64,000 nt of DNA from Allium sativum (GCA_030737875.1 CM060918.1:767616552-767680551), one strand, 5' to 3'; counted from the stretch's first letter, positions 32,947 to 46,900 are shown. Numbers and translations are program-made. Notes: generated by a model from the letters alone, not told the origin.

Positions 32947-33620
32947 CCTCTCATCGGCGAAACTCTCAAATATATGTGATCACCAATAGAAAATGATAAA
33001 TCTCTTCTTCTAGAATCTGCATAAATCTTCTATCGGCATTGTGCTGCTTACAGTCGCTTCTTAATGAAATCCACTTTATCTCAACCTTCTTGGATCATAT
33101 CTGGACCCAACACTAATCAATTACCGGGCTCTATCCGGCATACAGGAGATCTACATGGTCTACCGTACAATGCTTAAAATGGAGATAATTTCAAACTCAC
33201 TTGATAGCTATTATTATATGAAAACTCAACCAAATGTATGTGATCTTCCCAAGATCCCCCAAAATCGAGAATATAAGCCCCCAATAAATCTTCCAATATA
33301 CGATTCACCCTCTCATTCCGGCTGTCTGTCTGAGGATGATATGTGGTGCTAAGATTAATCTTCGTTCCTAATTCATATTAGAATGCTTCCCAGAAGTTAC
33401 TAGCAAAGATCGGATCTCAATCACTGATAATTCTGCTTAGAACTCCATGCAATCTCACAATCTTTCTCACATATATCTAAGCGAGGCCCTGAGCCATCCT
33501 AATCGATCTCATTAGAATAAAATGGGCGCACTTCATAAAACGATTAACAATAATCCATAGGTTGTCATTGTCCTTCTTGGTTCTAGGCAGACCATAAATG
33601 AAATCCATAGAAATTTGATC
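32947..33620 (-). pseudogene. E3 integrase catalytic core, multiply broken
   Basis: Translating the minus strand here shows the three catalytic landmarks of a retroviral-type integrase: MDFIYGLP, then a second Asp in ISD-stop-DPIFASNFW, then [20 protein letters not shown] with the Glu. At least five in-frame stops interrupt it, so no long open frame exists. It joins the zinc-finger segment to the chromodomain segment and completes the E3 pol order. Confidence 0.75.
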
Positions 33621-34292
33621 CTACTTCCATTCTTGAACTTCTAACGGTTGCAGCAAATCAGCTACTTTCTTCTGATCACTCTTAATCTGTTGACAAGTAG
33701 AACACCTGCTAACATATATAGAAATGTCTCTCTTCATCGACTTCCACCAGAATGTGAGCTTAAGATCATGATACATCTTACTTACCCCTGGATGGAGACT
33801 AAGCTTGGACTTGTGACATTCATCCATCACTTCTGTCTTAAGCTCAGGAATATCAGAAACACAGATACGACCTAACAATCTCAGAATTCCCTTGCTATCA
33901 ATTTGGAAACTCGAGACTTCGCCTTCACGAATTCTCTTAATAATCTTCTGAATGAAATCATCATCCTTTTGAAAAGCAAAGATCTTCTCAATAAATGAAG
34001 GTGTAATAATAAGATTGACGATAATTGCATTCTTTCTGCTAAGTGCATCAGCTACAACATTGGCCTTCCCTGGAGTATACAAAATATCTAAATCGTATGC
34101 CACAAGAAATTCTATCAAACGCTTCTGTCTAAAACTCAAATATTTCTGGGTGAACAGATACTTCAGTGATTTATGATCTGTATATAACTCGAACTTCTCA
34201 CCCAAAAGATAATGCCTCCATATTTTCAAGGAAAACACTATGGCTAAGAGCTCTAAAACGTGAGTAATGTATCTCTTCTCATGTGGATTCAA
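33621..34292 (-). pseudogene. E3 RNase H C-terminal part and integrase zinc finger
   Basis: 223 residues. RNase H motifs [31 protein letters not shown] and VVADALSRK carry the Glu and two of the Asp catalytic residues. A linker of about 60 residues follows, then the HHCC integrase zinc finger: H in DECHKSK, H in SLHPGV, and the two Cys in RCSTCQQIK. The N-terminal RNase H strand with the first Asp lies further right and is disrupted. The family function is removal of the RNA template and binding of the LTR ends. Confidence 0.85.
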
Positions 34293-34747
34293 CTGACGGC
34301 TAACATAAGCAACTACTTGGCCTTTCTACACCAATACTGCACCTACTTCTTCATGAGAAGCATCTGTATAGATAGTCAAATCCTGATTACCATCTATAAT
34401 ATTCAACACCGGAGCAGTAGTCAACCTTACTTTCAGCTCTTGAAAAGCTGCCTCACATTCCATCATCCAACTAAACCTTGCATGCTTCTATGTAAGCTTC
34501 GTCAATGGACTAGATAGCTTCGAAAAACCCTTAACGAATTTCAGATAATAGCCTGCCAATTCCAGAAAACTTCTGACTTCTGTGGGAGTGCTAGGTTGCT
34601 TCCAATCTCGTATGGCAGTAATCTTGCCTGGATCTATTGAAATTCCTTCCTTTGATACTACATGACCAAGGAACTTCACTTTTTCTTTCTAGAATATGCA
34701 TTTAGAAAATTTGGCTTTTAATACATTCTTTCTCAGAATTCCAAAAC
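34293..34747 (-). pseudogene. E3 RT thumb/connection and start of RNase H
   Basis: The open part is 34488-34679 and includes [16 protein letters not shown] and [17 protein letters not shown], the standard end of a Ty3/gypsy RT. Text to the left continues towards RNase H with stops. The frame differs from that of the RT palm at 34748-35146, so at least one indel lies near 34690-34750. Confidence 0.8.
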
Positions 34748-35146
34748 CTATTCCAAATGCTTCACATGCTCGCTAGCTGACTTAGAGAAGATTAAAATAT
34801 CATCAACGAAAACCAACACAAATTTATTCAAAACTCCGCGAAATACTCGATTCATCAAATCAACAAAATAGGCAAGAGCGTTACATAAACCAAACGACAT
34901 TACTAACCATTCATGAAATAAGTCTGGACCTCTGAAAGCTGTCAAAGGAACGCATTCTTCGGCAATCTTCAACTGATGGAAACCTATAGCTAGGTCCATC
35001 TTCGAAAACACTCTCGCTCCATTCAAGCGGTCCAACAAATCATCAATGTGTGGCAATGGATATTTATTCTTCAATGTTTGCTTAATGAGATCTCGGTAAT
35101 CTACACATAATCTGAGAGTACCATTTGACTTAGGAACAAATACCAC
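34748..35146 (-). pseudogene. E3 reverse transcriptase, fingers and palm
   Basis: 132 residues with [54 protein letters not shown] and the catalytic FVDDILIFSK (the two Asp after Val bind the metal ions). The palm itself is intact. A stop separates it from the upstream segment that starts RT. Confidence 0.88.
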
Positions 35147-35155
35147 AACTACTCC

Positions 35156-35470
35156 CTAACTCGAGAAACAAGGCCTGATTAGACCTTTCCACGATAGCTG
35201 TCGAGTTTGACCACTCAACTCTTCTTTCTCTTTCAATGTCATCCTTTGAGTTGCATGCACAACTGGCCTTGCATTCAGAACTAGATCGATTCTGAAATCA
35301 ATTTCTCTTCGTGAAGGTAGGCTATCAACTTCTTCGAACACATCCACATAATTTCTTACAACGGTAATGTTCTCTATAGAAGTAAGAGAGATCTCTAAAG
35401 CATACCAAAACTCTTTTCTATTCAATCTCGAGCCTTCACGTGGTATAATAATATTTCCATGTTTCATCAT
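35156..35470 (-). pseudogene. E3 protease-RT connector and RT N-terminus
   Basis: 104 residues. YVDVFEEVDSLPSRREIDFRIDLV and ARPVVHATQRM are the conserved segment just before RT in gypsy elements (the D-LP-RE-DF-I signature). A stop follows at the point where the LI-KG-IRPS region of RT should continue. Confidence 0.8.
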
Positions 35471-35494
35471 AACTCTAGCAATTCTCTCTGCTCA

Positions 35495-35929
35495 TTAAGC
35501 TTCTGCCTCATATTTAGTCAACCAATCTAAACCAAGTATAATATCGAATCCGGAAAGATCCATGACGACCAAATCGAAAGAAAACCGGTAAAGGAAATAG
35601 GAAACAGGCACTCTACAATATAAACCAAGAACAAGAGAACCTCCTATCGGATTATGGACACTAATGTATTCTTTCAGATTCCTCAATTTTAATTTTAATT
35701 TCAATTTCATAACTACGGTACTTAAAATAAAACTTCGTGATGCTCCTGTATCAAATAATACTACAACGGGAATATTTTTAATTGTAAGTGTACCTCCCAA
35801 AACATCTGGTCTTCCTCCGCCATTAGAAGAAGCTGGTGCATTCTCCCCGTCATACACATGAGCCACTTCGAACTTCTTCAGTAATGGACAGTATTTAATA
35901 ATATGCTCTGTCTTATGGCAATTGTAGCA
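35495..35929 (-). pseudogene. E3 nucleocapsid zinc knuckle and aspartic protease
   Basis: A CCHC knuckle lies at 35888-35929 (CYNCHKTEHIIKYC, spacing CX2CX4HX4C, intact). The protease follows, with the active site LFDTGASRSF and the later ILGLDWLTKY. It normally cleaves the polyprotein. This piece is one frame off the Gag pieces, and the conserved text ends at a stop at 35495. Confidence 0.85.
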
Positions 35930-36053
35930 TTCCCTAGTATCTCGAGGCTTCTGACTTGATTCGGATTGATTCCTTTTTGGCTTATTAGGAGCATTGCACC
36001 GGTTAGCCCAATGCCCATACTGGTCATAATTGAAGCATTTAGTCTTTGCTCGC

Positions 36054-36236
36054 TTATCTTCCTGGGGGTTTAGCTACTTCAGTGTTTCTTGTCCCAGGCT
36101 TCTTATCAGAAAAATTCCTTTTGTTGCTAGCTTTACTTCTCTCCCGATCTGCTTGAGAATTTTTCTTATTGATCCCCTCATATCTACAAGCCATCTCGAC
36201 TACCTTAGCAAATGGAAATTCTACATGGGATGTCAC
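36054..36236 (-). pseudogene. E3 Gag, C-terminal portion
   Basis: A basic segment (DRERSKASNKRNFSDKKPG) after VEMACRYEG, typical of the end of Gag before the zinc knuckle. It is in the frame of the Gag N-terminus but ends near a G5 run at 36063-36067, a likely frameshift point, since the knuckle continues in another frame. Confidence 0.7.
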
Positions 36237-36410
36237 TCTGCTGTGGTACTTCTTCTGAAGACCCTCAATAAATCATTTAATCTTCCTGATTGGGTCCTGA
36301 CCTAATTCTGGTCCATAGCCAGAGAGTTCATTAAACTTGTTGACATACTCATGAATGGTTCGGTCGCCTTGCTGGAGATTAGTAAACTCGTCATGCAAGC
36401 ACTCGACTTC

Positions 36411-36812
36411 CTATCGCGAAACAAACCATTCTTCAAAGAATTCTTTAAACCTGGCCCAGGTCATATCAACTTCTAGGTTACCTACAATCGCTGCTTCCCA
36501 CCAAACTAGAGCCTCGTCTTCAAGTAGCCAGGACGCTAAAAATCTCTTCCTGTTATCTGCCAATTCTAAGCCTGCGAAGATCCATTCGCAAGACCTCATC
36601 CAAGCTTGAGCTTCCATTACACTCCCGATGCCTGTGAAGGGCACATCACCTAAGTTCTTATATTTCTTGGCGATAGCCTCAAGATCAAACGGTTGCTGTG
36701 GCAATGCAGCCTCGTTGTTAGCTTCAAATTCTACTTCATCGAGGTTATGCTGATTATTAACTGTGGGGATATCACCCCTTCCTCGGCCTCTGCCTCTGCC
36801 TCGTCCACTCAT
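36411..36812 (-). pseudogene. E3 Gag, N-terminal and core domain
   Basis: 133 residues starting with an Arg-Gly run (SGRGRGRGRGRGD), then the Retrotrans_gag-type core: GIGSVMEAQAWMRSCEWIF, FLASWLLEDEALVWWEAA and MTWARFKEFFEEWF. It forms the virus-like particle shell in active relatives. A stop at 36411 truncates it; the next part in the same frame (EYVNKFNELSGYG) continues the Gag fold. The start at 36812 is credible because it opens the polyprotein about 260 bp inside the LTR. Confidence 0.85.
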
Positions 36813-37060
36813 TTTCTTTTACGTCCGCGAATAGCAAGAAAAGAGTCAGGCCAACATATAAGATATATAAAGGACTATTAAAAGCATAAAGATACATGGA
36901 TAATTAATGATGTAATGATCAAGTTATATGCTATTCTGATGTACTCATTCTAGGATATTACTAATGTTATCTCTATTGAGTTACTCGTCCTAGAATATTA
37001 CTGATTCTATCTCTGACGAGTCATTTAATATGTCTTATTCCAGAGCTAAGGTTAACCAAA

Positions 37061-37072
37061 GCTCTAATACCT
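37061..37072 (-). other. E3 primer-binding site, mutated
   Basis: Minus strand AGGTATTAGAGC differs from the intact iMet PBS TGGTATCAGAGC at two positions. It lies three bases from the 5' LTR start at 37076. Confidence 0.75.
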
Positions 37073-37075
37073 CCC

Positions 37076-37386
37076 TGACAAGAACCCAAACACCCGCTCT
37101 GCGGCGACAAGGTCTGTTTTGGAATATAACACATTAATCACATAAATTTTTTTATAGAACATAGCATAATACATAAAATTAGCGAATGATTTACATTATA
37201 TCATAACAACAGAATGATAACTATCAACATCAGAGTTACACAAATACAGGATCCTACTTAGAACATAACAAGTTTCACAAAACAGATAACAAATCTACAG
37301 CATAATCAAATATAATTTTATATAAGATAATGTATAAAAGAGTTCATAAGAGATGATAAACGATAAGTCTTCGTCTTCAGCCAAAA
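37076..37386 (-). repeat. E3 right (5') LTR, truncated
   Basis: Aligns with 27729-28033 of the left LTR (shared GGATCCTACTTAG and TCTTCAGCCAAAA). It is interrupted after CCAAAA by E4. The remainder of this LTR is not in the window. Confidence 0.8.
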
Positions 37387-40300
37387 TGTAACGACCCGAC
37401 TTTCATACACTTCGGAAGTCGAAGCATTATGAACAAAAGAAGAAAAGATAGAGAGTAGAATAACACAAACATCAGAATCTCACAGCGGAACTGGATAAAA
37501 ACATAATACCACACATAATTTATAGATCTCGTAATAATTATACATCAAAGTTTCATAGCATACAGATAATACATACTTATGGTCTCATGACCTACCCATT
37601 TTACTCACCGTAATATAACATAAGGTTGTATATATAAGTACTATCATGATTGTTATTCTAGAGCCCTGCCAAACTTCTCCATAGATAGTGATTCAAAACT
37701 TGAATCACTTGACTACTCATAATAAGTATTACGAGTACCCATGAGTTTAGAAAAACAAGAAAAATAAACTCTGGGTCAGACATAAGGCTGGTGTGAGTAA
37801 ACAATTTTATTTAAACATATATAAGAAGTTAAGAGAATTTTATAAATCATGTGCATATATGGCTTTCTTAATTTTGGAAATACCATTTGGAAAGAATGGG
37901 ATTCTCGTAAGACACGACCACCAATAAATATGGTACGTGTTTTTACCTTACGATAGCCAAATCACTTTTATATCAAATCCAATAATAATGTATACCAATT
38001 CAAAAATAAATAGGAATATAGGCGAAAAGCTTGCATCTCACTTTTCGACATAGTTGGTATACAACTAAACTGTATGGCTCGTATTGGAGTTTGGATTTCC
38101 AACATGACTAGGAGTGGGACCACTTCCGATCAGTGTTCTCTAGAGATGAAACATCGGGGTTCAACAAGAACATCTTGCAACCCGGCCACACAGATCCGAC
38201 CACCCATTTTACTTGAGTGTATCGAATATATCATCACCACAATTGGTAGCTAGTCGAACAAATTTATTCTGAAGCATATATATAAAAGGGACAATTGATC
38301 TCTCTAGATCAGTGATCATATACCCTAATGGGTATGACCCACTTAGCCCTACTGCTTGCCCGATTTTAGTCATTTTTCGGTTGATGTGGCTTGAGGCTAT
38401 GATTATCTTTTGGAATATCGCTTCATTATTCACTTTGAATGCCATATTGTCAGATCCATCAAATCACTAATTGACGTCCAGAAACAATACTCTGGGGGGT
38501 TAAGCTAAAGAAGATGTCTTCTCCGCCACCAAACCTGGTACGTTTTGAGGAAATCAATGTACATGATTATTTGGAAATACTCTATCACACATTCGTCCAT
38601 ATATGTTCGTTCTAGGACTGAACGAAACCGAAGGCACTAACTCTACTACATCCATTTTGGAATCACCCTCAGGATTAGTAGTAGTAGCCCTTGCTCTTCA
38701 ATGTCTTCAACTTGACTTCAATTTTATCGAATGCCTAAGTCGAATCAAAGTGGTATTCGGCTTTTATATTAAAAACCAATCCTGGTCTCTTTGAATCGAT
38801 AAGCGTTAATATTATCCAAGGTCAAGTTATATTCAGATGATATGAAAATTTAATAAAAACTGTGACTTGTCCATATGGGTTTAAATTACTCGTCCAAAAA
38901 AACTTCTGATCTTAAATAGTAATTATATCGTATCAACATTTCAAGTTAACAATCGTATAAATTTGGCAATTGTTCTTAGATATTTTGGCTCCTCAAAATT
39001 TATTATTTTAAAATAGATTTCGGGATTTGAATAATGTTTATTGATTTAGTAAATAAATTTAGTAATTAATATATACTTATAACAACTAAAATATATAATG
39101 AGAATGTAATCCTATACATAAGTATTCATCTACTAAATTATTGAAATGGTTTTCAACTTGCATCTATTTTGCAAATAAACTTATGCAAATTAATTTAAGT
39201 TTATAAATAAACTTTTCGGCCTAATCCGGCCCATCACCAAAATGCTACAAACTTTCCATAGCTCCATGAATAAAACAGGTTCCCGCATATCAGCTTAGTT
39301 CTAACCTCTTTCCTTTCTTTCTGTATTATTTATTGATTCTACTTTTTTTTGTCTTACTAAACTTAAAATGGTTAAATACATATTTCTCCTCCCTAGGCCT
39401 AGTGCGACCCATCCTCCACGCAAGACAAACTACATCCAGGCAATACATGCACCACTATGCAAAAATATATGGTGATACCTGATGCCTTCATCATCATACA
39501 ACCAAGCTTAGTTTCCCTTAACCAATTCTTTGATTCACTTCTGTTCACAGCTTATAGATGAGTACATGATTTTTTTTACATGCTTTAACACTTCAAAACG
39601 CATGCAGGCCATCTATCCTATTATTCCTACCCTCTCCTTCATCTCCTATTTGCTGTTACAGTCCCCCCAAGTTAACTTCCATTAAAACATGGTAGTATCC
39701 AGTTTCGCACAAACATTGTTTTTTTATTCGTCGGGCTAAAACGAGCCCAGGTCCCCTTACATTCAAGTGTGCAACAATTCCGAGTGAAGTCTCGACTGCT
39801 CGTGATGGCTTGCACGACTTTTGAAGAGCCTGACATGTTAACCAATGGTTGAGTTTCTTTTTTTACTTTTGTTTGGCCCCAAACGAACTCAGTTTCCATT
39901 TGCAATGCCCCAATGCTTCACGCAATAATCCCCGGTATCCACATGTGTGTGAACTTCTGCACTAGACTCTCTTCATACCTCTCAGTCGGGTATGGTCATA
40001 CACAACAGTGCTTTGAGGAAAACTTGATGCATTCATATGCATCAATATGATGCATAACAGTAACCGGTTCTCTTCCATTTTCTATTATTTTATACTTAAT
40101 ACTGCTGCAATTTTCGCAGTGCACACTTATGCATCGTGCACATGCACTAGCTCACCTCCGAAGATCGTGAACCCACAACGATTGCCACATATGTCTTCTT
40201 TCCCGCTCACCCCATTGCGGACTCCAGAAACTTGCTTCTTCCAGTGATTCAAAATATGCATCTTTAACACACAGCTTACCCGAAGGCCAACTTCACCAAA

Positions 40301-41777
40301 ACTCCACACCTAGCCTCAACTCAAGATCAGTCGCCGCCGAACTCAGGTCGAACGAAGCCGAGACTTCCCCTTTCAAACGCCCCTGGTCTGATCCCTTCTT
40401 GTGCATCGTAGATGGCGCAGTTCACAGCTGTTTGGGCTTTAAAAATTAAACCCAAAATCCTTGGTTCTTCCTTGTTCTTAAAAACCAGTGCATCGTAATC
40501 TTTGTTGATATTTTTCATAGGTTCTAGGGTGTCTCATACTTGTCCAGAACAAACACCAAGTTCGTCCATCGAGGAGATTTCTGGAAATTTACCAAAGATC
40601 AAAATTTCGTTCATACTAGAGTTTTCACTAGATACTCAACTAAAAATCTTAATACAAGTATCAAAATTCATGATTATTAATGGTGATTCCATACATATAT
40701 TCAAATCTTAGAAACAAGACGTTCAAAATTTTGAGTTTATAACTTTTTTTAACTAAAATCTGAGATTAACAGTGGTATGTGTGATGATTCATAACCAAAC
40801 AAAATTTTAAATTAACTTGGGATGAATATGAGCAAGTTCCATGTTGATCATCTAGGATAAAACAACTAGATTAAGAGTAATTGATTTCTATTTTTATTTT
40901 AGCCAGGATGTGTATATTCTATTATCAGTATGTTCCAGTTACAGTGTTGTTCAAACATTCAAGCACATCAAATCATTCATACTAAGTGTATTCACCAACA
41001 TCAGATACATATAGACAAAGGCATACATCTAGTTGCATTTTAAATCAAGGATTAAAAAATACGAACATTAGAAAAACCTAAGTGTTTACTCACCGTTTGT
41101 AGTGTTCCACTACAACCCCTTTTGATTTGTTTTAATTTCCACCAGGCACTTTTCTCTTCAGATTAAACTACTATATATATAGGCTAGTTTGTACAGGTTA
41201 TTAAATGCATTAGATTTTTCTACTGTTTTGAGTAGCTGGTCCACTAATTAGTGTGAATGCTGAACATATATTAATTCTCCTAAATAGAGTTGCACATGTT
41301 TTTACTGTTACTTGGTTTCATTTTGTTCAATTCTTTCTTATGGCTAGCTACTCTTATTAAATAATTTGCTTTCAAATATTCAGCTTTGTTTATGCAATTG
41401 CAAACATGATTTATCTCCTGCGCTTGATAACTTAGACCAACATCCGATTGGTGGCTTGTTTCTATTTATTTAATGTAGGTAAGCTTCATGCTTCCTATTG
41501 GAAAGCTTGTTATTTTCAACATAAATGCTTATCTAAAGATTGCTGCGGACATTCTTTCAAGATTCAATTTAAAGTTTCTATGATCATTTAGATGTTTTTA
41601 TTTGATTTGTTTTTCCTCAAGATGGTACATTGTTTTTCTTTTTTATTTCAATAATTAGTTTTGATTCTTCTTTTTTTTCTTTTACTTTTATACCTTACCA
41701 TATAAAATCGAGTCTACCTAAATACATTATATTTTTGTCCTTTTTCACCTTAATAACCAGATTGCCTACAGGTTGTA
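37387..41777 (-). mobile_element. E4: E2-related LTR sequence inside the E3 LTR, right limit uncertain
   Basis: Starts TGTAACGACCC after CAAAA, the exact point where the E3 LTR breaks. Blocks at 38100-38200 and 38470-38660 match the E2 LTR at 8400-8500 and 8790-8980 in order and spacing (AGCTAAAGAAG, GAAATCAATGTACRTGA and a GAA-CGAAGGCACTA block). A possible LTR end with a purine-rich tract lies at 39651-39676 (CTGTTACA then GTCCCCCCAAG), but homology to E2 fades after about 39000. No reading frame with a known domain is present. The part from 39661 to 41777 I cannot assign; a TTTACTCACCG block near 41090 resembles E2 11350. Confidence 0.55.
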
Positions 41778-44700
41778 TGTAAGGACCCAAACTCCCCCTT
41801 ACAGGAAAGCCCGAACTGCTTTGAGAACAGAACGCATCAAACACAAATAGTAGAACATTTAATTGCTATTACAATAATTTACATCAGAGTGCAAGAATAT
41901 CAGAGAATAAATAAATTATATACATTGAAAAACATAAGAGATTTAAATTACAATGCAGCGGAAAAATAATACATAAGAATAATGTACAATGGAAACCATA
42001 TACACCACAACTAAAAGAGATATACATATACATAGCTTTCCGAATATAGCTCCAGCTGTAATCTAGGATCCTGTGAAAAGAAGTATCTGCGAAAGCCAAA
42101 ACTACTAACTGGCCGTGTGGAAATATGGGCACCCAGAGTTTAGGTAGAAACAATAAACTCCGAGTCAGTCATGGGACTGGTGTGAAAACTAAAACAGTCA
42201 TTAAAACTTTACTTTAAAAGTTGGGAAATCATGGGACCACACCGTATGACACGGAACGGGTCTACTCCCAGTTTAACATAAAACAACGCAATGCTTTTTG
42301 GAAAATGAAGCTATTAAGACTTAGGTCCCTTCACACAATGCAACGCAAGACGGAGGATAGAGTTTTACCTTATAATAGCCAAACATGCTTAGTACATTTT
42401 AAAACAAATCATTTTGGTATTACTATAAGTGCATGGTGTCAAAATCAACTTTAAATATAAATGTATCAATCGTAGACGGCATAAGTACCATATACTATGT
42501 CGCCATACTAGTTTTACAATCAAAACCGCACAATGTCATATTGGAAATTGGATATCCATTATGAACCAAGGCAAGAGATCTTCCCTATCCGAATTCGAGA
42601 CACTCTAGCCCATGCCTCAGGAACAGTACGCATCGTCCCCGGAGTGGCAGGGCCGGTCCACACTTACTTTAGTGGATTGGCAATTACTGAACAATACGTT
42701 CCCCTGCCCTATGGGGCATAAAATTTGGTCAGCATGTTAACCAATATCAAGAGCCACTCGAGACTCAAATCCGAGGTACCTCGCTTTCCAACAACAACAT
42801 AAGTAAAGTGTTTGGGCTCCATAACATGACACCACTCCTAGTTAGAAAAAACACATGTCCTCCTTGCTGTCCTCTCCCGTTTCTGGTTTATACTGGGGTG
42901 TGAGGCTCGCGAATACACAAAGCTATGCTAATTAAAGTCGTGCTTTGATCATCATCCACAAGTCTCTGCTTTTCAACAAAAGCCTTGATCATTTGCATCT
43001 CATCTTGCCACACTGTAAATCCACGCCATTCAACTGATGTCTATCAATAAATAACCTCTAAGATCGTACGTCTCAGAAAAGGGTGTTAAGCAAGAGAATA
43101 AATTCTCCGCCACCAAACAAATATATATTTAATAGAAATCAATCAACATAGAATGAAATCCAATGTCAGACACACATCCATTTACAAGTCCGTTCTAGGT
43201 CTGAATGAAACCGGAGACACCTTATTCCTCGTCCCATATGTCCAATACAGGAGAGAGGTCCTCGCAAATTCGGTCGATCTCCAAGTACGTTTGGACGATC
43301 ACCACTTATTACCTTGTCTCGGGGGATCAGCCCAATCAAGACATCAGTAGTCATCCATATGATGTGAAGATCTCCGGTCTTCAACCACCGTCTTCGTCGT
43401 CGACTTTAGTCGCCGTATCAGTTATTCAGAATAGGATGAACTCGGTCTTTCCGAATAAGTTGTGTATTTTAAAATCAATAACCAAGTGCTATAAAAACAT
43501 GTCAAATGCCTTATTCCAATTCAGAATATTCATTTATTCAAATATTCACATTTTTAGGGAAAGGTTTCCATTAATTTTATCAAAGATAAATTCTTTTAAA
43601 TTTATTCTTTAATCTTCCTTTGGATATAAATTTCAAAAGATTTTATCTTATCCTTTAACAATTCTAAACCAAATTAAGGTTTATAAAATTAGTCGGGATT
43701 ATCGAGCCTTACCGAAGTAATCTTTTATTTTATTTTCCAATCCCAACCTATTCATCCCATGGAGCAAAACTGGTAGTACTCCATATCTAACACCCACTAT
43801 GTTATCGGTAAATTTAATTACCATTTCACATTTCAAATCTAATCAAAGATTTAACTATCGCCTAGAGTAAAACTGGTGGTACTCCATTCTTGATCATTTC
43901 TCTTGTTTGATAAATTTATTTATCTCATTCACTTTCCACTCTAATTAAAGATTCATTAAAACTCCATTTCAGTTTTAATCTCCAAAAATCATCACTTAAT
44001 GATTATTCAACTTTAAGAAATTAATCTTATCTTTAACTGGGTTAAAGAACCAATGTCATTTAAAACACAGCTCACGATAAACCTAAATCCTCTTCCATTA
44101 ACTATGGAATCTTCATGAAAAACAGATCAATATATAATCAATATAAATTTCCATATCAAATCTATACTAAAAATGGAATAACGGCAAAGCCTTTTAAATT
44201 CCATTTATAATAACAGTCTTTCTTTATGGAAGCTCATCTCGATTATTACCAAATCGAATTCCATTCAATTACAATTTAATATATTAAATTGGAAACTTTA
44301 CTTTGGAAAATTCCACTAATCTTAATTAAAAGATTATAAATTCCAAATCATATCTTCGTTGTTAATTGGGTTAAAGAACGAGTGTTATTTAAAACACCGT
44401 TCACGATAAACCCAAAAATCCAATCTTAATTCAATTCCAATTAAATATTAATTAATTGATAGAATTCTCTAAATCTTAATCAAAAGATTTGCTCTTTTCT
44501 CAACTGGTTTTAAGAACAGTGTTATTAAAGACACCATTCACGACAAACCCCAAAATCCAATTTGATATTAAATACAAGGCTCTTAATCGAAATTATATCG
44601 GCTTATATTCAATATCAAATTCTGAAACCAACGGATATCGTATTGGGAATAACGATATCTGTATTTTCCAAATTCCTCAACAATATCGTAATATTCTGAA

Positions 44701-45190
44701 GATTATTTCCATTCAAATCCATTCCAATTTATTCAGTGGAAAATTCTGGCTATTTTAAAACCCCTTTTTTCAATCCAGTTTATTAATTAAAACATTAGAT
44801 TATTATTCTAGTTAATAACTAGTTCATTTCGATAAAAATATATTTTCCTCATTTCAAATATGGAAATTTTCATCCAGCATCTTTCCAAATCATTTATTAT
44901 GATTTTACATAATTTTCCCATATTTTTAATAATTTTAATATTTCCATTTCAGTCAAGATTCCAATAACAGCCACCGAACTGCATCCATAGCGACCTTTTC
45001 TAAAATTGATTCAGACATAATTTGAAATCCAACCGTTCAAATTTATATCCCTTATATTCATTGGAAAGATCTTTTCGATACAAACCCAACGGTTCCGGTT
45101 TTAGGAGAATCCGAGGGTCGGAACTCCCGTTACATCAATTGAAGTCAATGGTTGAAATTCGTGAACGGTCGCGCGTTCTATTCAAGCCAT

Positions 45191-45196
<6 letters not shown>

Positions 45197-45228
<32 letters not shown>
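45197..45228. repeat. (AT)n microsatellite in the E5 LTR
   Basis: About 32 bp of alternating AT. The right LTR has a much shorter tract at 63538-63552. Confidence 0.9.
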
Positions 45229-45230
<2 letters not shown>

Positions 45231-46900
45231 ACGATTTCCATTTAAAATTTATTTTATGAATCATTTATCAATTCATTTTAAAACGATTTCAACTTCTATT
45301 TCAATTTTAAATCAAAATTGAATATTCCATATCATTATAATATTAAAATGATAATATATTAAGAATATCAGACTTTGAAATCCATTTCCTTTTCGATATT
45401 TATTGTAAAATAAATAACATCGATCAATAAACCCGTTCGTGTTAAAAATGGCGTATATACCTAACTCGGCTTCCATATTTCAATATTTTCGTGTCCATCC
45501 ATAATTGGAAATCAAAATCATATTTTGATTATTCAGTGAATATTATTATAAAATATTTGTTCATTTATTTAATTCTCCACTAAATATTATTTTAAAATAT
45601 TCGTTATTTCTGAATCGGAATGCGACTCAGTCAATTACCATATAATTTCAGTTATATGGATTTCATACATCGCATGTATTCAATAATAATGATAAATAAT
45701 CATTAACAATTCACACATCATCCAAAGTGCAATTTACAACTGTATAAGCATTAAAATAAATAAATAACGCTCATCACAGCCTGTCAACCCGTCGATTGAC
45801 ATACAACTGTATTGGGATTAGTGTATGTCAAATATCATCCTAATACCCGTGTGGGGTTTTCAAACAACAACAATCGATTTATATAAATCACCGGTTAATA
45901 TTTATATTTTAATTTTACTGTTAATCATCACAATCACATCACAAATTACCAATCATCCATAAAAATAAATACTCGACAACGAAATGCCCTTTACGGCGCC
46001 ACAAATGTCCATCCGCGGAGTATGAAATCCGAGTGTTGGTAATATCCATACGTCGCTTCCAATGTAGATGATGTGCGAATTCGTGTGTTCAACACCAAAA
46101 ATAAATAACATTTTTGATAATTAAAATGGATAAAAACATTACTGGCAATTTCTATATATTTTTATACATGAATACAATAACATGATAAAATATAATTTAG
46201 TGAGAAGGAGTCCTCACATTGGGTTCCACTCCTTCATTCATTATTTGAAGATTGTTTTTATAAAATTAATCTACCATTTTAATTTTATCATAATTTCCAA
46301 TAGCCTCCATTTCAGTCCTGATTTGTTCCATGTTGTAGATCTCAATTTTGCGGTTCTAACAGATCTGAAATCACGCGAATCCGTGCTCGTATGAAAAAGA
46401 TACGATGATTAATACATTAATTACATAAACAACATAATTATTTAATTAATTAATCATTAATTACATTTATAATCCTCACCCTCTCTAATCCCTCGTTCCT
46501 CATCTTCAACCCGTCATTCTTGAAACCCATTCCATCGCACCAGAAAATCAACCACCTCCCCCTGCAATTGTCGATCGGATCCACATCTAAACACCACACG
46601 CCGAAGCCCATGTCATGCGCCACCTCCGCCCCTGATATCGCCATACTCGGTGGTCTCCACGGCCAGCAGAATCCGTTCGAACGCCGATGGTTTAAGCCGG
46701 CAGCCAGACAAAGCTAACGACCATCATAGCCGTACCAATCCGTAGAGCTCACTTTCCTTCTCGATTTTTATTTTGTAATCTTAAGCTAATTCGAAATTGA
46801 TAGAGAGATTTCGGGGATTCAGACGTTTTTCGCCATCCATTCAAAGTCGACGGAGAAAATTCTGCTAAAGGGATTTAGGGTTTGTGAGGGGTTGGGGAGC

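Larger units (their letters stand above)
27729..37386 (-). mobile_element. E3: old chromovirus with 4.7-kb LTR, degraded gag-pol
   Basis: The left LTR is 27729-32449 and the second LTR starts at 37076 and is cut at 37386 by E4. Both start TGACA..AACCC and share downstream text such as GGATCCTACTTAG. The PPT is at 32450 and a mutated PBS at 37061. Coding pieces between them read in order, on the minus strand, Gag, zinc knuckle, protease, RT, RNase H, integrase and chromodomain. Many stops and frame changes show it is old and inactive. The left flank is AAAAC (27724-27728); the right flank is not visible. Confidence 0.85.

Noticed and set aside
39651..39676. Firm call of the E4 LTR end and PPT here
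   Set aside because: The terminal motif and purine-rich tract fit, but no second LTR copy confirms it and homology to the longer E2 LTR would predict an end elsewhere.
40327..40518. 63-codon minus-strand frame as a captured host gene
   Set aside because: No known domain, no intron-exon structure visible, and no second copy to show constraint.
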